13,934 bases of DNA from positions 1 through 13,934 of the forward strand of contig CAYZYO010000066.1 in assembly GCA_964482585.1 (NCBI GenBank), read 5' to 3'. Position numbers and translations under genes: made by a program. Positions 1-7,510 of this stretch are shown here, piece after piece. The notes below the pieces were generated by a model that was given only the letters and a program-made list of their open reading frames with translations, had not been told where the DNA came from and did no database searches. How positions within the stretch are numbered: the first letter of the stretch is position 1; the number at the start of each line of letters is the position of its first letter. This stretch comes from CAYZYO01 sp964482585 (GTDB lineage: Bacteria > Bacillota > Syntrophomonadia > Syntrophomonadales > Syntrophomonadaceae).

Positions 1-54
1 GCTGGTTGGTTAGGAAGAAAGACCGGTAAGGGAATATTTGATTACAGCAAATAA
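1..54 (+). CDS. 3-hydroxyacyl-CoA dehydrogenase-like protein, C-terminal end only (partial)
   Basis: Frame 1 from the first base encodes AGWLGRKTGKGIFDYSK and then stops with TAA at 52-54. The pattern G-[WY]-L-G-R-K-[TS]-G-K-G-[FI]-[FY]-D-Y is the usual end of short-chain 3-hydroxyacyl-CoA / 3-hydroxybutyryl-CoA dehydrogenases (Hbd/PaaH type), NAD-linked enzymes that interconvert 3-hydroxyacyl-CoA and 3-ketoacyl-CoA. Only 17 residues are visible; the NAD-binding domain and catalytic residues lie upstream of the window. A strong hairpin 49 bp after the stop fits the end of a transcription unit. An acyl-CoA racemase/transferase-like gene follows on the same strand at 959, in line with an acyl-CoA neighbourhood. 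The family call rests on this short but distinctive tail. Confidence 0.72.
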   Translation, partial: AGWLGRKTGKGIFDYSK

Positions 55-102
55 GTATAACAAATAAGCACTCACCAGGGGAAAAAACCTGAGTAATAGG
101 AC

Positions 103-148
103 AAAAAATATTAACCGTTATTAAATACTTAAACGGTTAATATTTTTT
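103..148 (+). terminator. Perfect 17-bp hairpin flanked by A and T tracts, probable bidirectional intrinsic terminator
   Basis: Arm 103-119 and arm 132-148 are exact reverse complements and enclose a 12-nt loop. The stem starts with six A and ends with a T run (143-149), so it could act in either direction. It lies 49 bp past the stop codon of the dehydrogenase-like gene, where a terminator is expected. The stem is AT-rich with a small CCG/CGG core. Confidence 0.7.
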
Positions 149-163
149 TAGGAGATGAAATAG

Positions 164-485
164 TACGAAAATAAACGATTAATGCAGTCACCTTACTTAA
201 ATAAGTTGGCCACGCACTGGCGTTTTGGTAAACCCGCAGCAACCGGATAGAACCGTAGAGGCGACTTCAGTCGCCGCCTTGCACCTGAATTGCGGCTGGT
301 CAGCGACTGAAGTCGCCTCTACGGTACAGTTTAAGAATTGGCGATTAACTGCAGAGTTAAAGGTAAAATATTATAATTGTTCCAGATACCTATCAAAACA
401 AAAACCAAAAGATCTGCGTTCATCTGTGGTTAATCACCTTTTTGTTTTCATAAGTGGTTGTGTCCTCTGGGCATGGGGGGTTAAA
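164..485 (+). repeat. Composite interspersed repeat, copy A (longest copy)
   Basis: There are three parts. (1) Flank 164-194 matches the reverse complement of 8310-8340 with about 3 differences in 31 positions. (2) A palindrome at 252-325. (3) A unit at about 321-485 that recurs at 7271-7448 on the same strand and at 13766-13934 on the opposite strand. Shared landmarks of part 3, in order, are GGTAC, TAAGAATT, TTAACTGCAG, ATACCTATCAAAACAAAAAC, ATCTGTGGTTAATCAC, GGTTGTGTCC and CATGGGGG. The only long frame across it (225-491) reads straight through the palindrome and looks like chance, so the element appears non-coding. The family resembles a non-autonomous MITE-like or REP-like element; its mobility is inferred from copy number, not shown. 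Confidence 0.8.
252..325. repeat. Long palindrome of repeat copy A (23-bp perfect arms)
   Basis: Arm 252-274 is an exact reverse complement of arm 303-325, with 28 nt between. Each arm also contains its own dyad, GGCGACTTCAGTCGC(C) on the left and GGCGACTGAAGTCGCC-type on the right. The sequence can therefore fold as one long stem or as two small hairpins. Related palindromes lie at 6843-6917, 7199-7275 and 8226-8302. Confidence 0.85.
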
Positions 486-943
486 TTTTAAGTTTGAGAT
501 TATAATAATCATTTAAAAAACAAGTACTCTTCCAGGAAACAGTAATTGTTTTTTAATGTAAATACTGATAATATTAGTAATAATACATAAAATTTTCCAG
601 CAGATATTAGATTACTAAATTAATTTAAACCTGTAGGAATGTTAATACTGCAGCTGGCAACACCCCTATTTGCATACTAAGATCACTTATTTAATAACAA
701 GCAGCTTGCTTAAAGTAGTCAAGGTACTGTTTTTGAGTAGCATTTAATATATCTAAAGCTTCAATATTTTTTTAAAATTTAATCAATTTCATTTTACGTT
801 GAGGCAAAATCGAAATATCTATAAACAGGTGTTGTGCGCCAGTACCGTATTTGTAAGGTTACAGTTATCTCTTGGTAATAATCAGTGTACTTTCAATGGT
901 TAGTTTAACTATCGGTTGTTCAGGTGCCCAAGAAAGTATTTAG
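486..943. other. AT-rich spacer, no gene seen
   Basis: Both strands are broken by frequent stops and I find no RNA gene, no strong hairpin followed by T residues, and no repeat copy. It should hold the promoter of the gene starting at 959, but I could not pick a convincing -35/-10 pair. Confidence 0.5.
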
Positions 944-945
944 AT

Positions 946-952
946 GAGGAGG
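946..952 (+). promoter_or_regulatory. Ribosome binding site that fixes the start at 959
   Basis: GAGGAGG lies 6 nt before ATG 959-961. An in-frame ATG at 944-946 overlaps this site and has no Shine-Dalgarno sequence of its own, so the start at 959 is preferred. Confidence 0.85.
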
Positions 953-958
953 AATAAC

Positions 959-2140
959 ATGAATTTACCATTAGAAGGGATTAAAGTGCTCGATCTTTCC
1001 AGGTATCTTCCAGGACCGTTTTGTACTCAAATCTTAGCTGATTTCGGAGCCGAGGTTATAAAAGTGGAGGATCCTAATGGGGGAGATCTAGGCAGGGGTT
1101 TATATCCCCTTATAAAAGGAGAAAGTGCCCGTTTTTATACAGTAAACAGAAACAAAAAGAGTATTACCATGGATCTCAAAAAAGAAAAGGGTAAAGAAAT
1201 ATTTAAAAAATTGGTAGCTGATAGTGATGTTATTGTTGACCAATTTAGACCAGGTGTTATGGATAGATTAGGAGTCGGTTACGAAACCTTGAGAAAAATT
1301 AATGATAAAATAATTTACTGTGCTATAACCGGTTATGGCTTAAATGGCCCTTTACGTGATACAGCCGGACACGATCTTAATTATCTTAGTTTAGCCGGGG
1401 TTACAGAACTTACCGGAAGCTATAAATCTCCACCGGCAATGTCTGGTGTACAGATAGCTGATATTGCCGGTGGTACTTTATATTCGGTAATTGCTATTCT
1501 CCTAGCCCTGGCCAGCAGGACCAGGACTGGTAAAGGTCAGCTTTGTGATATAGCTATGATGGATGCATCTATAAGTTTGTTGGCTTATACCCTGGGAGAA
1601 TGGTCAGGTTCAGGAATATTACCGGAAAGAGGAAACGACCTATTAACCGGTGGTAGTGCTTGTTACAATATTTATGCAACTAAAGATAACAAAAACGTTA
1701 GTCTAGCAGCAATAGAGCCTAAATTCTGGGTTCAGTTTTGTAATAAGGTTGACCGGGTAGAATACATTGAATTGCAGTGGGCTAAAGAAAGACAACCAGA
1801 AATCATCGAAGATCTAAGGGGAATTTTTTCCCGGAAGACCAGGGATGAATGGGTAGAATTCTTTTCCAGTAGTGATATATGTTTTACTCCGGTGCTCACT
1901 TTGGAGGAAATGTCCCAAAATACACAAGTACAGGCCAGGGAAATGATAATTAAGCTGCTGAATTTTAAAAATTCCGGAAAAGATGTGGCTTTAACTGGAA
2001 TACCTATTAAGTTATCCGAAACTCCCGGGGAAGTCAGGCTTAGCTTTCCGGAATTAGGGGAACAAACAGAAGAAATATTACAAAAAGCTGGCTATACGAT
2101 AGCTGAGATTGAGGAGTTTCGCTGTGACAAAGTAATATAA
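959..2140 (+). CDS. CaiB/BaiF-family protein, alpha-methylacyl-CoA racemase-like
   Basis: This 393-residue protein is full length for class III CoA-transferases and their racemase relatives. The N-terminus (LEGIKVLDLSRYLPGPFCTQ, then LADFGAEVIKVEDP) is the family hallmark. The active-site aspartate is D168 in QIADIAGG. H138 (GHDLNY) and E253 (AIEPKF) are also present. The spacings 138-168-253 (30 and 85 residues) equal those recalled for the Mycobacterium racemase MCR (H126, D156, E241), which favours a 2-methylacyl-CoA racemase-like enzyme over a CoA-transferase. Transferases keep the aspartate, but GHDxNY is typical of the racemase branch. It is a soluble cytoplasmic enzyme acting on acyl-CoA; the substrate is unknown. 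It stands alone, downstream of a 3-hydroxyacyl-CoA dehydrogenase-like gene with a terminator and repeat between, and convergent with the gene at 2273. Family very sure, reaction less so. Confidence 0.88.
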   Translation: MNLPLEGIKVLDLSRYLPGPFCTQILADFGAEVIKVEDPNGGDLGRGLYPLIKGESARFYTVNRNKKSITMDLKKEKGKEIFKKLVADSDVIVDQFRPGVMDRLGVGYETLRKINDKIIYCAITGYGLNGPLRDTAGHDLNYLSLAGVTELTGSYKSPPAMSGVQIADIAGGTLYSVIAILLALASRTRTGKGQLCDIAMMDASISLLAYTLGEWSGSGILPERGNDLLTGGSACYNIYATKDNKNVSLAAIEPKFWVQFCNKVDRVEYIELQWAKERQPEIIEDLRGIFSRKTRDEWVEFFSSSDICFTPVLTLEEMSQNTQVQAREMIIKLLNFKNSGKDVALTGIPIKLSETPGEVRLSFPELGEQTEEILQKAGYTIAEIEEFRCDKVI

Positions 2141-2272
2141 AATTCGAGATTCTGATGAGCTTCAGCGATTATTTGGCGGATAACAGTACTAAACACCTGA
2201 GTAATGATAAAAAAGCTAATTATGCAAAATCCATCTATTTAATAGATTAGAAGGGCTCTGCTCCTTGATATT

Positions 2273-2896
2273 TTAGGAAAAGAATTTTCTAAAAAAAGGA
2301 TCAGAAGCCGATTCGGGTACATCATCAAAATCAAAATCAGCAGTTTCATTATTCGCAGGGTTTTGGCAGATTTCTCTTAGAAAAGAGTTATTATTAAGTA
2401 AACACTGCATGTCATGCAATAGATAGTTTTCTATTTCCTGTAATAGATTTTCATGGTGCTCTTTTTCAATATTTTGTTTTTCAATACCAACTCTCCTTAA
2501 AGCCTTTTTTAGGTATTTGCTGTTAATTTCATCTGCCGTTTTTTGGCTGCCGTTAGTAAAAAAGTATGTTTGTAGATTATCTGTTGGAAGTGTTTTATCA
2601 ACAGTGGAAACATATACAGTAAATGACATAATTAGTTCTCTAAAATTATTACTTATTGTTTCCAGGGGTTGCTTAAAAAAGGAATCATTTTTTTCAGCTG
2701 TTACAAAACCCATAAACCTTATTCCTGAATAACTTTCATCATAATTAGTGAAATAATCAAAACTGTCTAAATCAATATCAATGTTTGCACTATCAAAAAA
2801 TCTTTCAAAATCGCTTATAATAAAATAAAAACATTTTTCAAGTTGGTTTCGATGACCGAATCCAGTCATCGTACATCGGACTTCTATATTCTTCAT
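2273..2896 (-). CDS. Hypothetical protein, 207 aa, not recognised
   Basis: I do not recognise a family. The start is supported by AGGAGG 7 nt before ATG (2896-2894). The protein looks soluble, with no signal peptide or membrane segment. The first 100 residues mix beta-like and aromatic stretches (MTGFGHRNQLEKCFYFIISD; YSGIRFMGFVTAEK). Residues about 120-170 are charged and helix-prone, including EKEHHENLLQEIENYLLHDM. The C-terminus has an acidic patch (ADFDFDDVPE) followed by a basic, Phe-rich end (FFRKFFS), a layout sometimes seen in protein-interaction tails. It is on the same strand as the MoxR/VWA/repeat operon ending at 3164, but 267 bp with a 38-nt hairpin lie between, so co-transcription is uncertain. 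It converges with the racemase-like gene (132-bp gap) and no clear terminator is visible there. Confidence 0.7.
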   Translation of the reverse strand: MKNIEVRCTMTGFGHRNQLEKCFYFIISDFERFFDSANIDIDLDSFDYFTNYDESYSGIRFMGFVTAEKNDSFFKQPLETISNNFRELIMSFTVYVSTVDKTLPTDNLQTYFFTNGSQKTADEINSKYLKKALRRVGIEKQNIEKEHHENLLQEIENYLLHDMQCLLNNNSFLREICQNPANNETADFDFDDVPESASDPFFRKFFS

Positions 2897-2961
2897 GACT
2901 AACCTCCTAGAGCAAATATTCGTTGTGTAAACTTAAAATGAAAAATGAGGCCCGTAATCCT

Positions 2962-2999
2962 GGCTAGTACTATGTTTTGCTACAAAACAAGTACTAGCC
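2962..2999. other. 17-bp hairpin with a single bulge, upstream of the 207-aa gene
   Basis: GGCTAGTACT (2962-2971), a bulged A, then TGTTTTG (2973-2979) pair with CAAAACA (2983-2989) and AGTACTAGCC (2990-2999) around a 3-nt loop. No T tract follows on either strand, so it is not a standard intrinsic terminator. It sits 66 bp before the start of the 2273-2896 gene on that gene's strand and 164 bp after the stop of the repeat-protein gene. It could be a leader hairpin, a processing site or a small mobile palindrome; nothing here decides. Confidence 0.7.
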
Positions 3000-3163
3000 G
3001 AAAAGAGACAAATTTCATGCAAAACAATGTATAAGTCAGATGTCCAAAAGAACAATTCGCATTCATTTTACGACCAAGATAAACCAAGGTTTTAAAAATA
3101 TCAGTGCTATAAACTTCTTTATTTGACCAAAAAATTAAAAAGATAATTTTAACTGGGAGTGGT

Positions 3164-4105
3164 TTAACTTAAACCTAATTGATAATCAACCAGAATTCTT
3201 TTGGCTTTACTACTTCCAAATTCTTTAATAAATTTAACTTTATCTTTTCTTATTTTAGTACTATTTATGAAATCCTTGATATAATTGATACTTGTTTTAG
3301 GATCAGATATCTTCTGGATAAGAATAGCATCAAGTTCATCTTGTACCAGGATATCGTCTACATACTCTAAAGCTTCTATTGACTTTTTTACTGCAAAAAC
3401 CAGTGCTTCTTTTGAGATGGAATCCATATACTTAAGTGCCTTAACACTGTTTTTTAAGGCTGCAATCTGGACATTGAGGCTGGGTTTTTTAATATATAAC
3501 AGTGAAGCGATAGTATTACTTACTGCAGCTAACTGTACCGCTGGTAAAGAAGCATCAGCGTATTTTACCATTTCCCAGTCTGCAGCAACCGATGCGGCCT
3601 GAACCTTTTCCGAGGGGTAACTTATATATTTAATAGCAAAACCATCTTTTTTAACTGCTGCTAACTGGACTTTTTCGGAAGGATTTTTTATGTATCTTAT
3701 TGCCGAGCCATTTTGGGCTACTGCTGCTAATTGAACTGATTGGGCAGGTTCTTTCAAGTATCTAATCATTGCCCAGTACTTGCTTACCATCTTTAGCTGT
3801 TGTTCCTTGGTTATGAGGGTACTGCCAAATAATTCAATTAAGGTTCTATCAGATAGTTTTTTTATATAATGGGCGGCAATACGGGGATGATGTCTCAGAG
3901 CTTCAGCTTTAACTTTTTCAGAAGGATTTTTTATATATTTAATAGCATAACCGCTTTTTCGTACTGCAGCTAACTGCAGTTCCTCACCAGGTTTTTCCAT
4001 GTTTTTAATAAGTGACCAATTTTTTTGAACTGAATCCAGATCTAAACTATTATTGACTTTCAGGTCATCAGGCAAAAACCTTATCTGCGTATAGCTGTTA
4101 TCCAA
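3164..4105 (-). CDS. 22-residue-repeat protein (DUF4116-like solenoid), third gene of the MoxR operon
   Basis: This is a 313-aa soluble protein. The start is TTG (4105-4103), 2 nt after the stop of the VWA gene. Its Shine-Dalgarno AGAGG lies inside the last codons of that gene, so the two are probably translationally coupled; the next Met is residue 36, too far in. Residues 120-251 are six back-to-back 22-residue units of the form PSEKVQLAAVKKxGxAIKYIKN. Earlier, looser units start at residues 39 and 61, and degenerate ones lie near 23-38 and 101-119. The pattern (V-Q-x-A-A-V, then A-[IL]-[KR]-Y) predicts short helical hairpins stacked into a solenoid and resembles DUF4116-type repeats. Such scaffolds bind proteins or nucleic acid; no catalytic motif is visible. 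Given its place it is probably a partner or substrate adaptor of the ATPase/VWA pair (inference). The C-terminus (about 255-313) is Lys-rich and non-repetitive. Confidence 0.85.
   Translation of the reverse strand: MDNSYTQIRFLPDDLKVNNSLDLDSVQKNWSLIKNMEKPGEELQLAAVRKSGYAIKYIKNPSEKVKAEALRHHPRIAAHYIKKLSDRTLIELFGSTLITKEQQLKMVSKYWAMIRYLKEPAQSVQLAAVAQNGSAIRYIKNPSEKVQLAAVKKDGFAIKYISYPSEKVQAASVAADWEMVKYADASLPAVQLAAVSNTIASLLYIKKPSLNVQIAALKNSVKALKYMDSISKEALVFAVKKSIEALEYVDDILVQDELDAILIQKISDPKTSINYIKDFINSTKIRKDKVKFIKEFGSSKAKRILVDYQLGLS
3353..3748 (-). repeat. Six tandem 66-bp coding repeats (22 residues each)
   Basis: These encode residues 120-251 of the repeat protein. Unit starts are PAQSVQLAAV, PSEKVQLAAV, PSEKVQAASV, SLPAVQLAAV, PSLNVQIAAL and ISKEALVFAV, all exactly 22 residues apart with no insertions. 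Protein-level likeness is high, while the DNA units have drifted, so the array looks old and selected rather than freshly amplified. Confidence 0.85.
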
Positions 4106-4107
4106 GT

Positions 4108-5466
4108 CTATACAACCTCTTTTCTAAAATCGCTGCTGTTTAGTTTCTTAACTATTCCATATGGATAATTTAGAGAAAGCTCATTATTACTTGTTAGTAT
4201 CCATAGGGCTCTAAAATTAACGGGTTTCACCTGAAGTTCTTTTTCACCCTGGCCATCAGTAAAATAAATTAATAAACTATTATGCAGCCGATTCTTATTT
4301 ATATAATCAAATACCGGAGTAAATGCAGTGCCGCCCCGGCCTTTGAAACTACATTTAATATCCTCAGGAGATCGGGCATAGTAAACTTTTTGGATCTTAC
4401 AATCACATTCAATTATGGTTACCTCATGCCGGTAATCTTTTAATAGGGCGAATATTTCAGCTATTGCTTTTTCCAGTTCATCTAATTCCATACTTCCACT
4501 GGTATCAACAGCGATTATAATCCTGATAATACGATCAGGAAGGGTTCCTCTTAGATCCAACCGGTCAGGCTGTCTCCTGTTCTTCCTGGTGATAGTCTTT
4601 TTATACGGTATTGGAAGAGAACCTATAGTTTTTCTAATAACTTCTTGCCAGCTTATTTCTGGTTGACTGGTTAGTTTATTTACTATTTCTTCAAACCCCT
4701 CAGGCAAATTGCCCTTATCAGCGTTCTTAACCAATCGTTTTATAAGGGTTTCCATATTTTGCGAATTCATATCAGCTGCAGAACTCTTCCATACATCATG
4801 ACAGTGTGATTGATCATGTTCATCTTTATACATTTCTTGACTACCAGGCGAATCTGCTGTATCTTTATTTTCATTTCCCTCAGGTCTAGACCAAGATAAT
4901 TGGTGGCTGCTGATACCACTATTTTTTTCCAGACTATCATGAATAATTTTGCAGTATGTTTCCAGGGTTTGATTATTTTTTAAATCTACCCCGAATTCAT
5001 TTTGGGTTTTAGTTATAGTCCATTCCCATTCCGGTAAGTCGTCAATAAACTGATTAATAGCTATATCCATTGCTATATTGATAACGATCGGACTGTATTT
5101 TTCTTTTAAATTATCTGCTCTAATAAGATGCAAATGGATAATATGATATATTTGATGCTTAATTTCGGCTTTTATTTCTGCCAGCGAACACTGCAGAAGG
5201 ATCAAGGGGTTAAAAAAAATATTAAAGCAGCTAAGCCCGGCAGAAATTCCTACTGCACATGGAAGGTTAAAATCTATTTTTCTGTGCATCTGGATTATAC
5301 AGCTGCCGAAGAAATTTTCATTCTTGTGCAAAAGAGAAAACACTGCCAGTTCAATTAACTTAAAAAAATCCTGCGTAAATTGAGGACTTTGGACCTGCTC
5401 TTTAGCAAAATGTACATCTTCAAGGAGCTTAAGTCTTAAGTTATCGAAGAATTTAACATCAATCAT
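4108..5466 (-). CDS. DUF2201-like protein: degenerate metallopeptidase-like domain plus VWA domain
   Basis: A 452-aa protein. The N-terminal part (to about 150) follows the DUF2201 putative metallopeptidase plan: IKHQIYHIIHLHLIR at 102-116 stands where the family has HExxHxxxGH, followed by NIAMDIAINQFIDD at 130-143. Histidines 104, 108 and 113 are kept, but the catalytic Glu is Gln105 (codon CAA), so proteolysis is unlikely though metal binding may persist. A polar linker (about 180-235) follows. The C-terminal VWA domain (about 313-440) has a complete MIDAS: DTSGS at 321-325, T380 in GRGGT, and D404 in YFTDG. VWA proteins of this kind are normally partners of MoxR ATPases, and the gene lies 13 bp after one and 2 bp before the repeat-protein gene. 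Start ATG 5466-5464, with a weak CAGGTG ribosome site. Probably a cytoplasmic metal-dependent adaptor. The overall family call is good; the exact role is unknown. Confidence 0.87.
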   Translation of the reverse strand: MIDVKFFDNLRLKLLEDVHFAKEQVQSPQFTQDFFKLIELAVFSLLHKNENFFGSCIIQMHRKIDFNLPCAVGISAGLSCFNIFFNPLILLQCSLAEIKAEIKHQIYHIIHLHLIRADNLKEKYSPIVINIAMDIAINQFIDDLPEWEWTITKTQNEFGVDLKNNQTLETYCKIIHDSLEKNSGISSHQLSWSRPEGNENKDTADSPGSQEMYKDEHDQSHCHDVWKSSAADMNSQNMETLIKRLVKNADKGNLPEGFEEIVNKLTSQPEISWQEVIRKTIGSLPIPYKKTITRKNRRQPDRLDLRGTLPDRIIRIIIAVDTSGSMELDELEKAIAEIFALLKDYRHEVTIIECDCKIQKVYYARSPEDIKCSFKGRGGTAFTPVFDYINKNRLHNSLLIYFTDGQGEKELQVKPVNFRALWILTSNNELSLNYPYGIVKKLNSSDFRKEVV

Positions 5467-5479
5467 GTTGGCACCTGCT

Positions 5480-6640
5480 TTAAGCTATATAGCTGTACAT
5501 TTGGAAATATTCATCAATGAAAGATTCGGTTTGCAGGAAGTCTTTATAGAGATTTTCAGCATAATTTAGTTTTATATCCTGCATAACCGCCATCTTCAAA
5601 TCAGATGGATAGAATTTTAGTAATTCAGAGAATATTCTTATTTCTTTTTCTCTTGGTGGAATTAATTCTAATAAGTAATTTAAACAACGTTTACTTGTAA
5701 GATATAATCTTGAGTGGCTTTCTAATTTAACTTTGTCCACTAATTCTTCGGAAAGTTTAGTATGGCTAAAAATCTCTTCAGGTGTTAATAAAGGATTTCT
5801 GCAGTTATCTAGAAAATTAAGGAATTCCTGTGCTGCCGTCATTCCAACATTTCCTTTTATAACATTATAAAAAATATTAGTAGAATACTTAGGTTTAGCT
5901 TGCAAATAAACGTAATAGGCATCAGACACTCGCTGCCAGCTGCGGGGAGAGGCCGTTATTGATTCCTGCGAGTCTAAAGTGTGTAAAAACTCTGGAAAAT
6001 TAGCTATGAATTCCTGAACATCTGGATGTATATTACAAACTAGTGCTCCATCAATTGGTTTACCTTTTATGGTGCCCCATTTTAGCCAGCATTCAGGATT
6101 AGCCTCCATCTCAATCCACACAAACCTATCCTCCTGTGCAGGATCCATATCAACAACCTGATAGTACGACTGGGAATAATTATCGTATTTATTTGATGGG
6201 TTCATAGCTGCAGCAACTAAGACATTATCGGGAATCTCATAGCCATTAATTTCCCTATTCAAAATCAGATTCATTAATTCTTGTTGAACTACATGTTCAC
6301 ACCTATTTAATTCATCAATAAATAGAATAATTTGTTTTTGGGGGTCTTTAGTTAAAACCTTTTCTATCTCCAGGAGTTTATAGTGAAGGGCATAAACAGT
6401 AGTCTTTTTACTAGTTTTTTCACCATTGATTACAACAGGGTAATCTTTAAGAGTGGGTAGTCCACCTATTTCGCCTTCTTTTAATAGATTTGCATCTATT
6501 GTGATAAGATGTGCAGATAAATCCTTAGCCAGCTGTTGTAAAAGAGCGGTTTTGCCAATACCAGTATCCCCTATTATCAATGGAACTGTTCTACTTTCTA
6601 AAATGAGACTGCATGTCAGCAGAGTATCGTCAAAATTCAT
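5480..6640 (-). CDS. MoxR-type AAA+ ATPase, first gene of a three-gene operon
   Basis: A 386-aa soluble ATPase. Walker A is GDTGIGKT (24-31), Walker B is IILFIDE (104-110) followed by LNR, sensor 1 is Asn147 in AAAMNPSN, and QEDRF (169-173) carries a probable arginine finger. The helical lid and a longer C-terminal region (about 180-386) follow. This matches the MoxR / dynein-related AAA_5 group, hexameric chaperone-like ATPases that act with VWA-domain partners to remodel or activate target proteins. The VWA gene comes 13 bp downstream and a 22-residue-repeat protein gene follows that, so the three very likely form one transcription unit. The ATG (6640-6638) has AGGAGTG about 8 nt upstream. 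The spacer ahead contains a TATAAT on this strand but no good -35. The target is not known. Confidence 0.92.
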   Translation of the reverse strand: MNFDDTLLTCSLILESRTVPLIIGDTGIGKTALLQQLAKDLSAHLITIDANLLKEGEIGGLPTLKDYPVVINGEKTSKKTTVYALHYKLLEIEKVLTKDPQKQIILFIDELNRCEHVVQQELMNLILNREINGYEIPDNVLVAAAMNPSNKYDNYSQSYYQVVDMDPAQEDRFVWIEMEANPECWLKWGTIKGKPIDGALVCNIHPDVQEFIANFPEFLHTLDSQESITASPRSWQRVSDAYYVYLQAKPKYSTNIFYNVIKGNVGMTAAQEFLNFLDNCRNPLLTPEEIFSHTKLSEELVDKVKLESHSRLYLTSKRCLNYLLELIPPREKEIRIFSELLKFYPSDLKMAVMQDIKLNYAENLYKDFLQTESFIDEYFQMYSYIA

Positions 6641-7198
6641 ATTACAGCCACTCCTGTTACCTTCTTAAAATAAATGTATTTTAGATGCCATACCCAAAAT
6701 GTATATTCTAATTATAAGATGCATATGGAAATACAAGAAATAACACTTAATATGGAATGATATAGTTATTTCTTATCACATAAGATTTTTCACAATTAAC
6801 TTTTGATTCCCCAGTGGAAAGTAGGATTTATACATTATCACCCCGCAGGAGACTTCAGTTTCCCTTAAATACCGTTATTATTAGCCAGTCCAGAGACTAA
6901 AGTCTCCTCTACGATACAAAGCCAGATATTTCAGCATTGTCATCCTGAGACTAAACAAAGGAGCTAAAGACCATTAAGTGAAGCTCAGAACATGTTTTTG
7001 AATTATATATAACTCTTACAGATCAGGAAGTTAACTAAAGTAAACTTTAATTATTATTATGTAATAAAAATGCCCCTTATATGTATTAGCATTTTATAAG
7101 ATCGATTTGACTGCATAATTACAAAATGCTCTTTAATAAATATGGGGTTAGTAAGAAAATCTGATGCTACTGCAAAAAGCAGTATTAATCCATTAAAA
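6641..7198. other. Spacer before the MoxR operon: repeat remnant and weak hairpins, no gene
   Basis: No credible reading frame is present. It holds the palindrome remnant at 6843-6917. An imperfect 12-bp stem-loop at 7088-7130 has one mismatch. A 6-bp hairpin at 7168-7184 (TACTGC, five A, GCAGTA) is also present. A stretch at 6936-6980 starting ATTGTCATCCTGAG recurs in part at 11555-11574. The promoter of the MoxR operon must lie at the 6641-6780 end, but I could not define it. Confidence 0.5.
6843..6917 (+). repeat. Interspersed-repeat remnant, copy B (palindrome only)
   Basis: The left arm CCGCAGGAGACTTCAGTTTC and the right arm GAGACTAAAGTCTCCTCTAC enclose about 27 nt. The layout matches the palindrome at 252-325, but the outer arms have several mismatches and the 160-bp unit is missing. 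The inner dyad of the right arm (GAGACTAAAGTCTC) is still perfect. Confidence 0.65.
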
Positions 7199-7448
7199 AC
7201 CGCAGGAAAAACTTCAATCTCACCTAGATACTATTTTTATCCTGCTGTCGGAGACTGAAGTCTCCTCTACGGTACAATATAAGATGCGACACCATATTAA
7301 GAATTAGAGATTAACTGCAGAAAATATTATGGATTGTTTTAGATACCTATCAAAACAAAAACAAAAAAATCTGCGTTGAAATTGGTGTTTATCTGTGGTT
7401 AATCACTTTTATATCGGTGGTTGTGTTGTCCTGCAGGTATGGGGGTTA
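7199..7448 (+). repeat. Composite interspersed repeat, copy C
   Basis: The decayed left arm (7199-7224) and the intact right arm GGAGACTGAAGTCTCCTCTA (7250-7269, then CGGTAC to 7275) are followed by the unit with landmarks TAAGAATT, TTAACTGCAG, ATACCTATCAAAACAAAAAC, ATCTGTGGTTAATCAC and TATGGGGGTTA. It has the same orientation as copy A, with an extra insertion of about 18 nt near 7280-7296 and another near 7376-7388. It lies between the DUF2726-like gene and the MoxR operon and disrupts neither. Confidence 0.8.
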
Positions 7449-7510
7449 TGAATGCTTGTAAAGAAGGAAAATAGAGAGGCAATTAGTAAGGTAGACAGCT
7501 GTAAACAGTA

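Noticed and set aside
225..491. Plus-strand open frame of 88 codons
   Set aside because: It reads through the palindrome and the interspersed repeat of copy A, has no ribosome site, and the same frame is not kept in copies C and E.
486..943. Insertion sequence or transposase fragment beside repeat copy A
   Set aside because: No frame with transposase motifs and no second inverted terminal repeat are visible.
6711..6716. SigA promoter for the MoxR operon from the minus-strand TATAAT
   Set aside because: At 17 nt upstream the sequence is TTCTTG, too far from the -35 consensus to support the call.
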